Assembly (NCBI RefSeq): GCF_000731955.1
Contig: NZ_JNCK01000001.1
Coordinates: 2,790,001-2,854,000 of the forward strand
Direction of reading: 5' to 3'
Source: Halomonas zincidurans B6
GTDB taxonomy: Bacteria > Pseudomonadota > Gammaproteobacteria > Pseudomonadales > Halomonadaceae
Length of the DNA stretch: 64,000 nucleotides
Both the position numbers and the translations under genes were made by a program. The notes beneath the pieces are model-generated. The model searched no databases. It was not told the origin of the DNA and worked only from the letters and a program-made list of their open reading frames with translations. How positions within the stretch are numbered: position 1 is the stretch's first letter; every line of letters begins with the position of its first letter. Below are positions 1 through 7,495 of the stretch, piece after piece.

Positions 1-288
1 ATGCAGGTAGGTGAACAGCGTCTGCCCCGCGCCGAGCCGGGCGACCTCATCGGGTTGGGGCTCCTTGACCTTGACGATCAACTCGGCGTTCTTCCATAGC
101 GCCTCGACGTCGGATTCGAGGGTCGCGCCCGCCGCCTCGTAGGCGGCGTCGGCGAAGCCCGAGCCGTCGCCGGCGCCCTGCTCCACGGTGACCCGATGGC
201 CGCGTTCGACGAGTTCGCGCACCCCGGTCGGGGTCAGGGCGATGCGGTATTCGTGATTCTTGATTTCCTTGGGCACGGCGATCTTCAT
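1..288 (-). CDS. ald: Alanine dehydrogenase, N-terminal part (cut by window edge)
   Basis: The 96 codons present read MKIAVPKEIKNHEYRIALTP and onward, the N-terminal substrate-binding domain of NAD-dependent L-alanine dehydrogenase, which interconverts alanine and pyruvate plus ammonia in the cytoplasm. The PKE-K-E-R-A-LTP signature is the family hallmark; the related transhydrogenase alpha subunit is the main alternative. The ATG follows an AGGAG eight bases upstream. The C-terminal three quarters lie beyond the left edge, so the NAD-binding domain cannot be checked. The upstream region carries an Lrp-like palindrome, which fits the usual control of ald genes by Lrp/AsnC regulators. Confidence 0.9.
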   Translation of the reverse strand, partial: MKIAVPKEIKNHEYRIALTPTGVRELVERGHRVTVEQGAGDGSGFADAAYEAAGATLESDVEALWKNAELIVKVKEPQPDEVARLGAGQTLFTYLH

Positions 289-359
289 GGCTGTCACTCC
301 TGCGACGAATAGCGGATTATCTGCCATTAGTACAACACAGCGTGGCGGGTGCGATAGAA

Positions 360-387
360 GCCGAATAAAAACGAAGATTTATTCGGC
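360..387. repeat. Perfect 10-bp inverted repeat upstream of ald
   Basis: GCCGAATAAA (360-369) and TTTATTCGGC (378-387) are perfect inverted copies separated by 8 bases. The repeat lies 72 bases upstream of the ald start and 67 bases beyond the end of the thioesterase gene. It could be a regulator site for ald or a hairpin that ends the thioesterase transcript. There is no T run after the stem on the minus strand beyond the stem itself. Confidence 0.5.
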
Positions 388-400
388 ATGCGGGATTTCA

Positions 401-419
401 GACAGCAATATCTGCTGTC
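401..419. promoter_or_regulatory. Candidate Lrp/AsnC-family operator upstream of ald
   Basis: GACAGCA-N5-TGCTGTC is a perfect palindrome. Its central 15 bases (403-417) match the Escherichia coli Lrp consensus YAGHAWATTWTDCTR at 12 of 15 positions by my count. A further GACAGCA half-site lies at 431-437. It is about 115 bases upstream of the ald start codon. Alanine dehydrogenase genes are typically controlled by Lrp/AsnC-type proteins such as AldR. The binding protein itself is an inference. Confidence 0.5.
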
Positions 420-453
420 CAAAATGCGCAGACAGCAAGCTTTCGGGCGCGGC

Positions 454-894
454 TCAGGTCGGCTCCTCGACGAGCGCCCGACCATAGATGTCGCGATAGT
501 CCATCGGCATGCGCCGCGCCCGGCCGCTGGAAAGCTCGATGCAGGCGAAGCGCGTACGGGCGCGCAGCAGCGTCGTGGCGTCGCTGTCGCGCACCAGCTG
601 GAAGCGGCGGGTCAGGGTCAGACGGCCGTCGCAGGCGACGATCCAGGTCGCCAGCTCGAGCGAATCGCCGGCACGTGCCGGCGCCAGATAATCCAACTCG
701 TGACGATGGACCGCCATCGCCCGGTCGTGGCGGCGATAATCGTGGATGTCCAGGCCGAGATGCTGCGAATGCGCCCAACTGATGCGCTCGATCCAGCGCA
801 GATACTCGGCGTTGTTGGCGTGCCCGTAGGCGTCGATGGCAGCCTCTTCGACCTCGATGCCGATCACGAAGGGCGACGGCAGTTCCCAGCTCAT
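454..894 (-). CDS. Acyl-CoA thioesterase, 4HBT hotdog family (YbgC/FadM-like)
   Basis: A 146-residue hotdog-fold protein of the 4-hydroxybenzoyl-CoA thioesterase family, predicted to hydrolyse acyl-CoA thioesters in the cytoplasm. The signature DAYGHANNAEYLRWIER near residue 22 matches the D-x-x-GH-x-NN-x-Y-L helix motif of the YbgC/FadM group. I chose the ATG before SWELPSP because AGGAG sits six bases upstream; an in-frame ATG ten codons earlier lacks a comparable site. It is the last gene of a minus-strand run after rlmI and the DUF2007 gene. The substrate cannot be read from the sequence. Confidence 0.8.
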   Translation of the reverse strand: MSWELPSPFVIGIEVEEAAIDAYGHANNAEYLRWIERISWAHSQHLGLDIHDYRRHDRAMAVHRHELDYLAPARAGDSLELATWIVACDGRLTLTRRFQLVRDSDATTLLRARTRFACIELSSGRARRMPMDYRDIYGRALVEEPT

Positions 895-936
895 CACGGG
901 CTCCTGTCTTGCGATTTTCTCCACGGTGGGCGGGGG

Positions 937-1254
937 TCAACCCGGGCGCGCCGTACCGCACTGCCAGCAGGCGTCGAATACGCCGTCGAGACGTTCATGG
1001 CACTGTGGGCAGACCCACACCTGCAAGGGTCGCGCGGGACCCGCCAACGCTTCGTCGAGTAGCGCTTGTGCCGCGGTCATCTGGCGACTCTCGACCCACA
1101 CCGCCGGTTCGCAATCGCCCGGCGGGAGCTCGCCGGCGCCGCCGCCGAGCGTGGTATTGCGCAACTCGCAGGCGATGCCCGCGGCCTCCAGCACGTTGCG
1201 GACATGGGCCACCACGAGCAGGTTGGCATGCTGGTAGAGCCGCACCCAGGTCAT
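937..1254 (-). CDS. DUF2007-type protein with C-terminal zinc ribbon
   Basis: A 105-residue protein. The N-terminal part (MTWVRLYQHANLLVVAHVRN) resembles the DUF2007 putative signal-transducing domain, including the pattern of an early residue run followed by an AGI-C segment. The C-terminal part has CPQCHERLDG and CWQCG, two CxxC knuckles expected to bind zinc. The ATG lies 11 bases downstream of the rlmI stop and no strong ribosome site is visible, so translation is probably coupled to rlmI. The biochemical function of this family is not known to me. It appears as a conserved hypothetical neighbour of rlmI. Confidence 0.75.
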   Translation of the reverse strand: MTWVRLYQHANLLVVAHVRNVLEAAGIACELRNTTLGGGAGELPPGDCEPAVWVESRQMTAAQALLDEALAGPARPLQVWVCPQCHERLDGVFDACWQCGTARPG

Positions 1255-1265
1255 CGCATCGGCGC

Positions 1266-2456
1266 TCAGTCGCGGAACACGCGAACCCCGAGCGCCTTGA
1301 GATAGGCAGTCTCGGGGATCGACGGGTGCACCGGGTGATCCGCCCCCTGGCCGCCCTGATAGATCAGCTGACCATGACGGTCCTGATGGCGCACCGCGCC
1401 GCGCACGCACTCAACCAGGCGCTCCGGCGTCAGGTGCATCGAACACGAGGCGCTCATCAACAACCCGTCGCGGCCCAGCAGGCGCATCGCCTCGCGGTTG
1501 AGCCGCGCATAGGCGCGTTCGCCGTTGGGGATGTCCTTGCGCTTCTTGATGAACGCCGGCGGATCGAGGATCACCACATCGAACTGCTCGCCGTCCGCCT
1601 TGAGCGACGCCAGCGCCTCGAAGATGTCCGCCTCGCCGATCGCCACCCGATCGCCCACCGCGTTGAGCGCGGCGTTCTCGGCGACCCGTTCGAGCGCCTC
1701 GCCGCTGCGATCGACGCACAGCACTTCGGCGGCGCCGTGGGCGGCGGCCTGCACGCCCCAGCCACCCACGTAGCTGTACAGGTCGAGCACCCGCCTGCCC
1801 TCGACCAGAGCGTTGAGCCAGGCGCGGTTGGCGCGGTGATCAAAGAACCAACCGGTCTTCTGGCCATCCACTACCGGGGCGGCGAAGCGCACGCCGTTCT
1901 CTTCCAGCAGCACCTGGTCGGGCAGCTCGCCGTGGACTACCTCGACATGGCTCTCGAGCTGCTCTTGGCGGCGCCCCGAGGAGTCGTTCTTGAACACGAT
2001 GGCGCGCGGTGCCAGCACCTTGTCCAGCGCAGCGACGATCTCCTCGCCGAGACGCTCCATGCCCAGCGTGTTGAGCTGCACCACCAGCACGTCGCCGAAG
2101 CGGTCGACGACCAGCCCCGGCAACAAATCGCCCTCGCCGAACACCAGGCGGTAGAAGGGCTTGTCGAACAGCCGCTCGCGCAGCGCCAGCGCCTGGTTGA
2201 AACGGTGCACCAGCAGCGAGCGATCCAGGCGCACGTTGACGTCGCGCGAGACCACCCGCGCGCAGATCAGCGAGTTGGGGTTGACGTAGGCGATGCCCAT
2301 CGGCTTGCCGCTGGCCGCCTCGATGACGGCCTGGGCACCCGGCTCGACGCCCTTCAGGGGCGTCTCCTGGGTGTCGATCTCGTTGGAGTAGAGCCACAGA
2401 TGACCGGCCTTGAGGCGGCGATCGGCGTTCTTCTTGAGGCGCAGGCGTTCAGTCAC
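1266..2456 (-). CDS. rlmI: 23S rRNA (cytosine1962-C5)-methyltransferase RlmI
   Basis: The protein (396 residues) carries an N-terminal PUA domain (MTERLRLKKNADRRLKAGHLW) and a Rossmann SAM-dependent methyltransferase domain with LDLYSYVGGWGVQAA (SAM motif I), ILDPPAF (motif IV) and the catalytic cysteine motif SASCSMHL. This is the RlmI family, which makes m5C1962 in 23S rRNA. Length equals the Escherichia coli protein. The start is GTG with GGAG five bases upstream. It heads a minus-strand run with the DUF2007 and thioesterase genes. Confidence 0.93.
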   Translation of the reverse strand: MTERLRLKKNADRRLKAGHLWLYSNEIDTQETPLKGVEPGAQAVIEAASGKPMGIAYVNPNSLICARVVSRDVNVRLDRSLLVHRFNQALALRERLFDKPFYRLVFGEGDLLPGLVVDRFGDVLVVQLNTLGMERLGEEIVAALDKVLAPRAIVFKNDSSGRRQEQLESHVEVVHGELPDQVLLEENGVRFAAPVVDGQKTGWFFDHRANRAWLNALVEGRRVLDLYSYVGGWGVQAAAHGAAEVLCVDRSGEALERVAENAALNAVGDRVAIGEADIFEALASLKADGEQFDVVILDPPAFIKKRKDIPNGERAYARLNREAMRLLGRDGLLMSASCSMHLTPERLVECVRGAVRHQDRHGQLIYQGGQGADHPVHPSIPETAYLKALGVRVFRD

Positions 2457-2539
2457 GGGGACTCCGGTTCAGGTCATCACGATGTTGGCATTTTAACGCG
2501 CTCGCGCCCCCCGGGGGAAAGCCCGCGGCCGCACGCGCG

Positions 2540-3370
2540 TCAGGTCTGACAATGGGCGCAGAACACGCTCGCCCGCTGCCCCAGGGTGATCAGGCGCAGC
2601 TCGCCGCTACAACGCCGGCAGGCCTGGCCGGCGCGACCATAGACGTTGAGCCGCTGGGCGAAATAGCCGGGCTCGCCGGTGCCGCTGACGAAATCGCGCA
2701 GCGTGGTGCCGCCCTGGGTGATCGCCGCGGCGAGCACCTCGCGAGCGGCCGCGGCGAGGCGCGCGTAGCGCTCGCGGGAGACGCGCCCGGCGGCCCGGCG
2801 CGGGTCGATTCCGGCGAGAAACAGCGCCTCCGCGGCATAGATGTTGCCGACACCGACGACCACCGCGTTGTCCATCAGAAACGGCTTGACCGCCAGCCGA
2901 CGGCCCCGCGACAGCCGGTAGAGCCGCTCGCCGGTGAAGTCCGGCGACAGCGGCTCGGGGCCGAGTTTGGCCAGCCGCGGATCGCTGCGCACGTCGCCCT
3001 GCAGCCAGTCGACGAAGCCGAAGCGGCGCGGATCGTGATAGCGCAGGATCATCCCATCGTCGAGCACCACGTCGACGTGGTCGTGCTTTTTCGGCAAGTC
3101 GCCGAGGCGGGCGATGCGCAGGCTGCCCGACATGCCCAGATGCCAGAGCAGCGCGCGTCGCTCCGCGTGCGGCTCGCTCAGGGGGATCGTCAGGTACTTG
3201 GCGCGGCGCCCCAATTCGCCGATACGCCGCCCGACCAGCGCCTGTTCGAAATCGGCCGGCACCGGGGTGCGCAGGCGGCGTTCGCGAACGATCACCTCAT
3301 TGATCTCGCGACCCTCGACGTAGGGGGCGATGCCGCGGCGGGTGGTCTCGACTTCGGGCAACTCGGGCAT
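2540..3370 (-). CDS. mutM: Formamidopyrimidine-DNA glycosylase (Fpg)
   Basis: A 276-residue bifunctional DNA glycosylase/AP lyase that removes 8-oxoguanine. The N-terminus MPELPEVETTRRG supplies the catalytic proline and glutamate; the H2TH region follows (VVVGVGNIYAAEALF), and the C-terminal zinc finger CRRCSGEL...CAHCQ is complete. The start is fixed by Pro2 chemistry and by GGAG six bases upstream of the ATG. The reading frame stays open upstream into non-coding sequence, which I exclude. It lies downstream of a terminator hairpin that separates it from the L33/L28 genes. Confidence 0.95.
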   Translation of the reverse strand: MPELPEVETTRRGIAPYVEGREINEVIVRERRLRTPVPADFEQALVGRRIGELGRRAKYLTIPLSEPHAERRALLWHLGMSGSLRIARLGDLPKKHDHVDVVLDDGMILRYHDPRRFGFVDWLQGDVRSDPRLAKLGPEPLSPDFTGERLYRLSRGRRLAVKPFLMDNAVVVGVGNIYAAEALFLAGIDPRRAAGRVSRERYARLAAAAREVLAAAITQGGTTLRDFVSGTGEPGYFAQRLNVYGRAGQACRRCSGELRLITLGQRASVFCAHCQT

Positions 3371-3418
3371 GCTGGGCTCCGTGGCTGACAGCCCGTGACT
3401 GGCCGGGCGGACCGGATA

Positions 3419-3453
3419 CGAAAAGACCCGGCGCACGGGGCCGGGTCTTTTCG
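3419..3453 (-). terminator. Hairpin terminator between rpmG and mutM
   Basis: CGAAAAGACCCGG (3419-3431) and CCGGGTCTTTTCG (3441-3453) form a perfect 13-bp stem with a 9-base loop. The A/T ends give a T run on either strand, so it can work in both directions. It most likely ends the rpmB-rpmG transcript, 180 bases after rpmG. Confidence 0.8.
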
Positions 3454-3632
3454 GGCAGGCGCCACGCCTGCGGTGGAAGCAGTTAAGCCTCGAAGCAATC
3501 GATAAATCGACGAGCAGCGTCAAGCGCAAGGCGCACGGCGTGCAGAAAGCGAGACATAACGGGTTGTTAGGCGAGCTTTCGAGCACCGCGCAACGCAGCG
3601 ATTGGCGTGCGCAGGCATTTATCGACGCTTCG

Positions 3633-3788
3633 TTACTTGATCTTGGCTTCCTTGTACATTACATGCTTGCGAACGACCGGATCGTACTTCTTGAATTCAA
3701 GCTTGTCCGGGGTATTCCGCTTGTTCTTGGCGGTGGTGTAGAAGTGGCCGGTACCGGCGCTGGACACCAACTTGATCTTGTCACGCAT
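3633..3788 (-). CDS. rpmG: 50S ribosomal protein L33
   Basis: A 51-residue ribosomal protein reading MRDKIKLVSSAGTGHFYTTA and ending VMYKEAKIK, which matches bacterial L33. It lacks the paired CxxC zinc motifs, as do most gammaproteobacterial L33 proteins. GGGAG precedes the ATG. It follows rpmB by 14 bases and shares its promoter. Confidence 0.96.
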   Translation of the reverse strand: MRDKIKLVSSAGTGHFYTTAKNKRNTPDKLEFKKYDPVVRKHVMYKEAKIK

Positions 3789-3802
3789 GGACCTAACTCC
3801 CG

Positions 3803-4039
3803 TTAAATGCGCTCACCGCGCTTGCGAATTTCGGAAAGCACCGTGTCGATGCCTTTCTTGTCGATGATCCGCATACCCTTGGAGGAAACGCGCAGCTTGA
3901 CGAAGCGCTTCTCGGCTTCCACCCAGAAACGGTGGGTGTGAAGATTGGGCACGAAACGGCGACGCGTCTTGCGCTGGGAGTGCGATACGTTGTTACCAGT
4001 CACCGGACGCTTGCCGGTAACCTGACATACTTTGGACAT
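3803..4039 (-). CDS. rpmB: 50S ribosomal protein L28
   Basis: A 78-residue ribosomal protein starting MSKVCQVTGKRPVTGNNVSH, the standard L28 sequence and length. The ATG is chosen by homology and by GGAGG five bases upstream; a second ATG four codons earlier would overlap that ribosome site. It is first in the rpmB-rpmG pair. Confidence 0.97.
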   Translation of the reverse strand: MSKVCQVTGKRPVTGNNVSHSQRKTRRRFVPNLHTHRFWVEAEKRFVKLRVSSKGMRIIDKKGIDTVLSEIRKRGERI

Positions 4040-4155
4040 TGGAGCCTCCAACCGCTGGGCGAGTTGTTCAAAACCTGTCGGGCAAACCGGGAAGAGAGAA
4101 TGGCAGGTAACCGCCTTCCGCCCCTTAATTAACCCAAGGAAGTCAAAGGGCGTAC

Positions 4156-4184
4156 GTTATACCAGAGCCCCGGCGTCTCGGCAA
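4156..4184 (-). promoter_or_regulatory. Sigma-70 promoter of rpmB-rpmG
   Basis: On the minus strand TTGCCG (4179-4184) and TATAAC (4156-4161) are 17 bases apart, and TGG directly before the -10 makes it an extended -10 promoter. It lies about 115 bases upstream of the rpmB start codon. Confidence 0.7.
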
Positions 4185-4255
4185 GCGAGGAAAGCCCGAT
4201 TGCCCCGAAACGCGGCGATTCTAGCGATTCTTGTCGCCGGCGCCCATGGTTTCCC

Positions 4256-4930
4256 TTACAGCCAGCCGCGTTCGGCGAACGACACCACCTCGCCGTCGCC
4301 GACCACGAAGTGATCGAGCACGCGAATCTCGAACAGCTCCAGCGCCTGCTTCAGACGTTCGGTGATGCGCCGGTCGGCGTCGCTGGGCTCGGCGACGCCC
4401 GACGGATGATTGTGGGCGAAGATCAGCGCCCCGGCGCCCAGCTCCAGCGCCCGCTTGGCCACCTCGCGTGGGTAGACCGAGGCGCTGTCCAGCGTGCCGC
4501 GGAACAGCGACTCGAAGCGGATCACCCGATGCTGGGTATCGAGGAACAGCGCGGCGAACTCCTCATGTCCCAGGTGGCGCATCTGCGACGCCAGGTAGGC
4601 CCTGACCAGCGTCGGCGAGGTCAGCGCCCCGCCGCGCTCGAGCTGGCTGGCCAGGTGGCGGCGCGACAGTTCGAGCACCGCCTGCAGCTGCACGTACTTG
4701 GCCTCGCCCAGGCCGTGCTCGGCGCAGAAGCGCTCGCGGTCGGCCTCGAGCAGCGGCCGCAGACCGCCGAAGGAACCGAGCAGGTCGCGGGCCAGGTCCA
4801 CCGCCGAGCGCCCCTTGACGCCCACGCGCAGGAATATCGCCAACAGCTCGGCATCGCTGAGCGACTGCGAGCCGAGACTCATGAGCTTTTCGCGCGGCCG
4901 CTCACCTTCCGGCCAGTGTCGGATTGCCAT
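4256..4930 (-). CDS. radC: RadC family JAB-domain protein
   Basis: A 224-residue protein with an N-terminal helix-hairpin-helix-like region (LSDAELLAIFLRVGVKGRSA) and a C-terminal JAB/MPN metalloprotease-like fold with the HxHxxG...D motif seen as HNHPSGVAEPSDAD. RadC proteins were long linked to DNA repair, but their cellular role is unresolved. The protein is complete and of normal length. In Pseudomonas radC is divergent from coaBC; here a gntR-uxuA segment has come between them. Confidence 0.92.
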   Translation of the reverse strand: MAIRHWPEGERPREKLMSLGSQSLSDAELLAIFLRVGVKGRSAVDLARDLLGSFGGLRPLLEADRERFCAEHGLGEAKYVQLQAVLELSRRHLASQLERGGALTSPTLVRAYLASQMRHLGHEEFAALFLDTQHRVIRFESLFRGTLDSASVYPREVAKRALELGAGALIFAHNHPSGVAEPSDADRRITERLKQALELFEIRVLDHFVVGDGEVVSFAERGWL

Positions 4931-5322
4931 GCATCACCCGCGAGTCAAAGAAGGCGGTGGGCTGCACGCTGACCGCGGCGCGCCCATGAAAAGCGAGACA
5001 AGTCGTCAAGCGAGAGCCCTCAGGGCGGTCGTCATCGCCAACGGCTCGTCGAGGTCGTTCAGGGTATAGGTACTGGGCGGTAAACAGCGGCGATCGGGTA
5101 TCGATGTCATGACAGGCTCTTGTCGTTGGTTGTCAGGGCGTGGGCGAGTAACGCGCTCGCTCATGGCCGGCCGGTAGTGTCAGTGTATCAGCGAATTTGC
5201 ATACGTGGTCCTGCCGACATGCCGCCAAGTCAAGGCGGCCCGACTATCGACCAAGGTCTCATCGCGCCTGCTGCCAATCCAACTACCATACTAGTTATAT
5301 CAGGCAGCCGAAGACCATCGCC
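4931..5322. other. Intergenic region between radC and gntR
   Basis: About 390 bases that should hold divergent promoters for radC and gntR. A 34-codon minus-strand ORF (5006-5110, beginning MTSIPDRRCLPPSTY) is present, but it has only a weak ribosome site and no recognised family. Just upstream of gntR the sequence ATACTAGTTAT, around the ACTAGT palindrome at about 5290-5300, is a possible GntR operator. Nothing else stands out. Confidence 0.4.
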
Positions 5323-6057
5323 ATGACGCCGTCGTTACTCGCGCTCTGGGAAGAACAGCCGGAAAGCAACGTCCGCCAGCGCCTTTATGCAGTGCTGCGT
5401 CAATCGATCATTCGCATGACGCTGGCGCCCGGTCAGGCGCTCTCCGAGAAGGAGATCGCCGAGACCTTCGCCGTCAGCCGCCAGCCGGTGCGCGAAGCGT
5501 TCATCCGGCTATCCGAGGCCGGCCTGGTGGAAGTACGTCCGCAGCGCGGCACTTATGTAGTGCCCATCTCGCAGGCCGCGGTCATGGAGGCGCGCTTCGT
5601 ACGCGAGGCGCTCGAGGCGGCGGTTGCCCGCTCGGCCGCCGAACAAGGCCTGAGCAAGGCGGTACTCGACGAACTCCGCGAACTGATCGTGCGCCAGAAA
5701 CGCTGTACCGACAGCGACGATCACGACCGCTTCTATCGCCTCGACGAAGCCTTTCATCGCACGCTGTCGCTGGGCGCTGGCCACGACGCTGCCTGGGGCG
5801 TCACCCAGGAGGTCAAGGCCCAACTGGACCGGGTGCGCTATCTGAGCGTGCCGGACGCCACGCCGATCGCCACGCTGATCGAACAGCACACCGCGATCCT
5901 CGACAGTGTCGCCGCAGGCGATGCCGATGCGGCCGAGCGCGCGGTCAAGGCGCACATGCGCGAGATCCTGCGCTCGCTGCCCGAACTCATCGCGCGCCAT
6001 CCCGGTTTGTTCGACGCCGCCAGCGCCCCACTTTTCGCCACCGGGGACCCGGCATGA
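5323..6057 (+). CDS. GntR-family transcriptional regulator, FadR/FCD subgroup
   Basis: A 244-residue regulator. Residues about 18-75 form the GntR winged helix-turn-helix (LRQSIIRMTLAPGQALSEKE, then VSRQPVREAFIRLSEAGLVE), followed by an all-helical FCD ligand domain with the typical histidines (FHRTL, EQHTAIL, KAHM). FCD regulators of this type often sense sugar acids. It is next to uxuA and probably controlled a hexuronate uptake and breakdown operon. The ATG used starts the conserved domain; the frame is open 42 codons further upstream, but this part looks non-coding. The stop overlaps an ATG (ATGA), the start of a now-broken gene. Confidence 0.85.
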   Translation: MTPSLLALWEEQPESNVRQRLYAVLRQSIIRMTLAPGQALSEKEIAETFAVSRQPVREAFIRLSEAGLVEVRPQRGTYVVPISQAAVMEARFVREALEAAVARSAAEQGLSKAVLDELRELIVRQKRCTDSDDHDRFYRLDEAFHRTLSLGAGHDAAWGVTQEVKAQLDRVRYLSVPDATPIATLIEQHTAILDSVAAGDADAAERAVKAHMREILRSLPELIARHPGLFDAASAPLFATGDPA

Positions 6058-6151
6058 CGATTCGCGACGCCGAAATCTGGTGGTGCTGATGCTGGTGGCG
6101 TACATCCCCGCGCTGTCGCTGTGGCTCCCCAACCTGCTGCTCGGGGAGTGA
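6054..6151 (+). pseudogene. Deletion scar: first codons of a lost gene joined to the 3' end of a TRAP transporter large subunit gene (dctM-like)
   Basis: An ATG overlapping the gntR stop opens MTIRDAEI and then runs out of frame. From about 6074, in another frame, the sequence encodes NLVVLMLVAYIPALSLWLP and ends at a TGA at 6149-6151. This last stretch looks like the end of the DctM/large permease subunit of TRAP transporters, whose final helix commonly reads TYIPALSLWLP. MTIRDAEI resembles the start of enolase-superfamily sugar-acid dehydratases. I infer that a deletion removed the rest of that gene, the TRAP subunits dctP and dctQ, and most of dctM. Confidence 0.65.
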
Positions 6152-6232
6152 CCGATCCTGTGCCGGCCACCGGCGCTCGCGGCGCCGGGGCCATTCCGAC
6201 CAACCTCGAATCCTCGATGGAGTAGCGAATCC

Positions 6233-7408
6233 ATGGAACACACCTGGCGCTGGTTCGGCCCCAGCGACCCCATCAGCCTGGCCGATGTCCGCCAGACGGG
6301 CGCCACCGGCATCGTCACCGCACTGCATGAGATCGCCAACGGCGAGACCTGGCCGGAAGCCGCGATCGCCGAACGCAAGGCGCTGATCGAGGCCGCCGGC
6401 CTCGCCTGGTCGGTGGTCGAGAGCGTGCCGGTCCACGAAAACATCAAGCAGCGCCGCGGCGACTGCGAGTGCTATATCGCGCGCTACCAGCAGACGCTGC
6501 GCAACCTGGCGGCCTGCGGCATCGACGTGGTGTGCTACAACTTCATGCCGGTGCTCGACTGGACGCGCACCGACCTGGCCTGGCCGCTGCCCGGCGGCGG
6601 TACCGCGCTGCGCTTCGAGCAGACCGCGTTCGCCGCCTTCGACCTGTACCTGCTAAAGCGCCCCGGGGCCGAGCGCGACTACAGCGACGCCGAACGCGCC
6701 GACGCGCGCCACCATCTCGATGGCCTCGACGACACGGCGCGCCGGCGACTGGTCGATACCCTCATCGCCGGGCTGCCCGGCGCCGAGGAGCACTACACCC
6801 TGGCGCGCTTTCGCCAGGCGATCGCCGACTACGCCACGATCGATGCCGTTCGGTTGCGCGACAACCTGGGCCACTTCCTGCGCGCCATCGTGCCGGTGGC
6901 CGAAGAGGTCGGCATCCGGCTGGCCATCCACCCCGACGATCCGCCCCGCTCGCTGTTCGGCCTGCCGCGGGTGGTCTCGACCCCCGACGACGCCCAGTGG
7001 CTGCTCGACGCCGCGCCCAGCCCGGCCAACGGCCTGACCTTCTGCACCGGTTCCTATGGCGTCAGTGCGGCGATCGATCTGGTGGCGATGGGCGAGCGTT
7101 TCGCCTCGCGCATCTATTTCGCCCACCTGCGCGCCACCCGCCGCGAGTCCGACCCACGGACCTTTCACGAGGCGGCGCACCTCGGCGGCGACGTCGACAT
7201 GGTCGGGGTGATCAAGACGCTAATCGACGAGGAGCGCCGCCGCGAGCGCGACGGCGGGCCGCGCCTGCCGCTGCGCCCCGACCACGGCCACCACTTGCTC
7301 GACGACCTGCACAGAGACACGCGCCCCGGCTATCCGCTGATCGGCCGCCTCAAGGGCCTCGCCGAGCTGCGTGGCGTCGAGACCGCGGTCCGCCGGTTGA
7401 CACGCTAA
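6233..7408 (+). CDS. uxuA: Mannonate dehydratase
   Basis: A 391-residue UxuA-family enzyme that dehydrates D-mannonate to 2-keto-3-deoxygluconate in hexuronate catabolism. Family motifs are visible: YNFMPVLDWTRTDLAW, HPDDPP, FCTGSYG, FHEAAHLGGDVDM and LRPDHGHH, which supply the metal-binding His, Cys and Asp residues. Length matches Escherichia coli UxuA (394). GGAG lies upstream of the ATG. No fructuronate reductase or KDG kinase is next to it, and the transporter genes expected alongside are reduced to a scar, so the pathway may depend on distant genes or be in decay. Confidence 0.93.
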   Translation: MEHTWRWFGPSDPISLADVRQTGATGIVTALHEIANGETWPEAAIAERKALIEAAGLAWSVVESVPVHENIKQRRGDCECYIARYQQTLRNLAACGIDVVCYNFMPVLDWTRTDLAWPLPGGGTALRFEQTAFAAFDLYLLKRPGAERDYSDAERADARHHLDGLDDTARRRLVDTLIAGLPGAEEHYTLARFRQAIADYATIDAVRLRDNLGHFLRAIVPVAEEVGIRLAIHPDDPPRSLFGLPRVVSTPDDAQWLLDAAPSPANGLTFCTGSYGVSAAIDLVAMGERFASRIYFAHLRATRRESDPRTFHEAAHLGGDVDMVGVIKTLIDEERRRERDGGPRLPLRPDHGHHLLDDLHRDTRPGYPLIGRLKGLAELRGVETAVRRLTR

Positions 7409-7495
7409 CCGCCCGCGGCCGGCTGACGGGCGATGACGCAAAGCCCCCGGCAGGATGATAAAATCGAATCCCGAACGTTCCAGGGGTGAACCGTC

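Noticed and set aside
5006..5110. A 34-codon minus-strand ORF upstream of radC
   Set aside because: Weak ribosome site, no family and no conserved pattern. Listed only within the intergenic entry.
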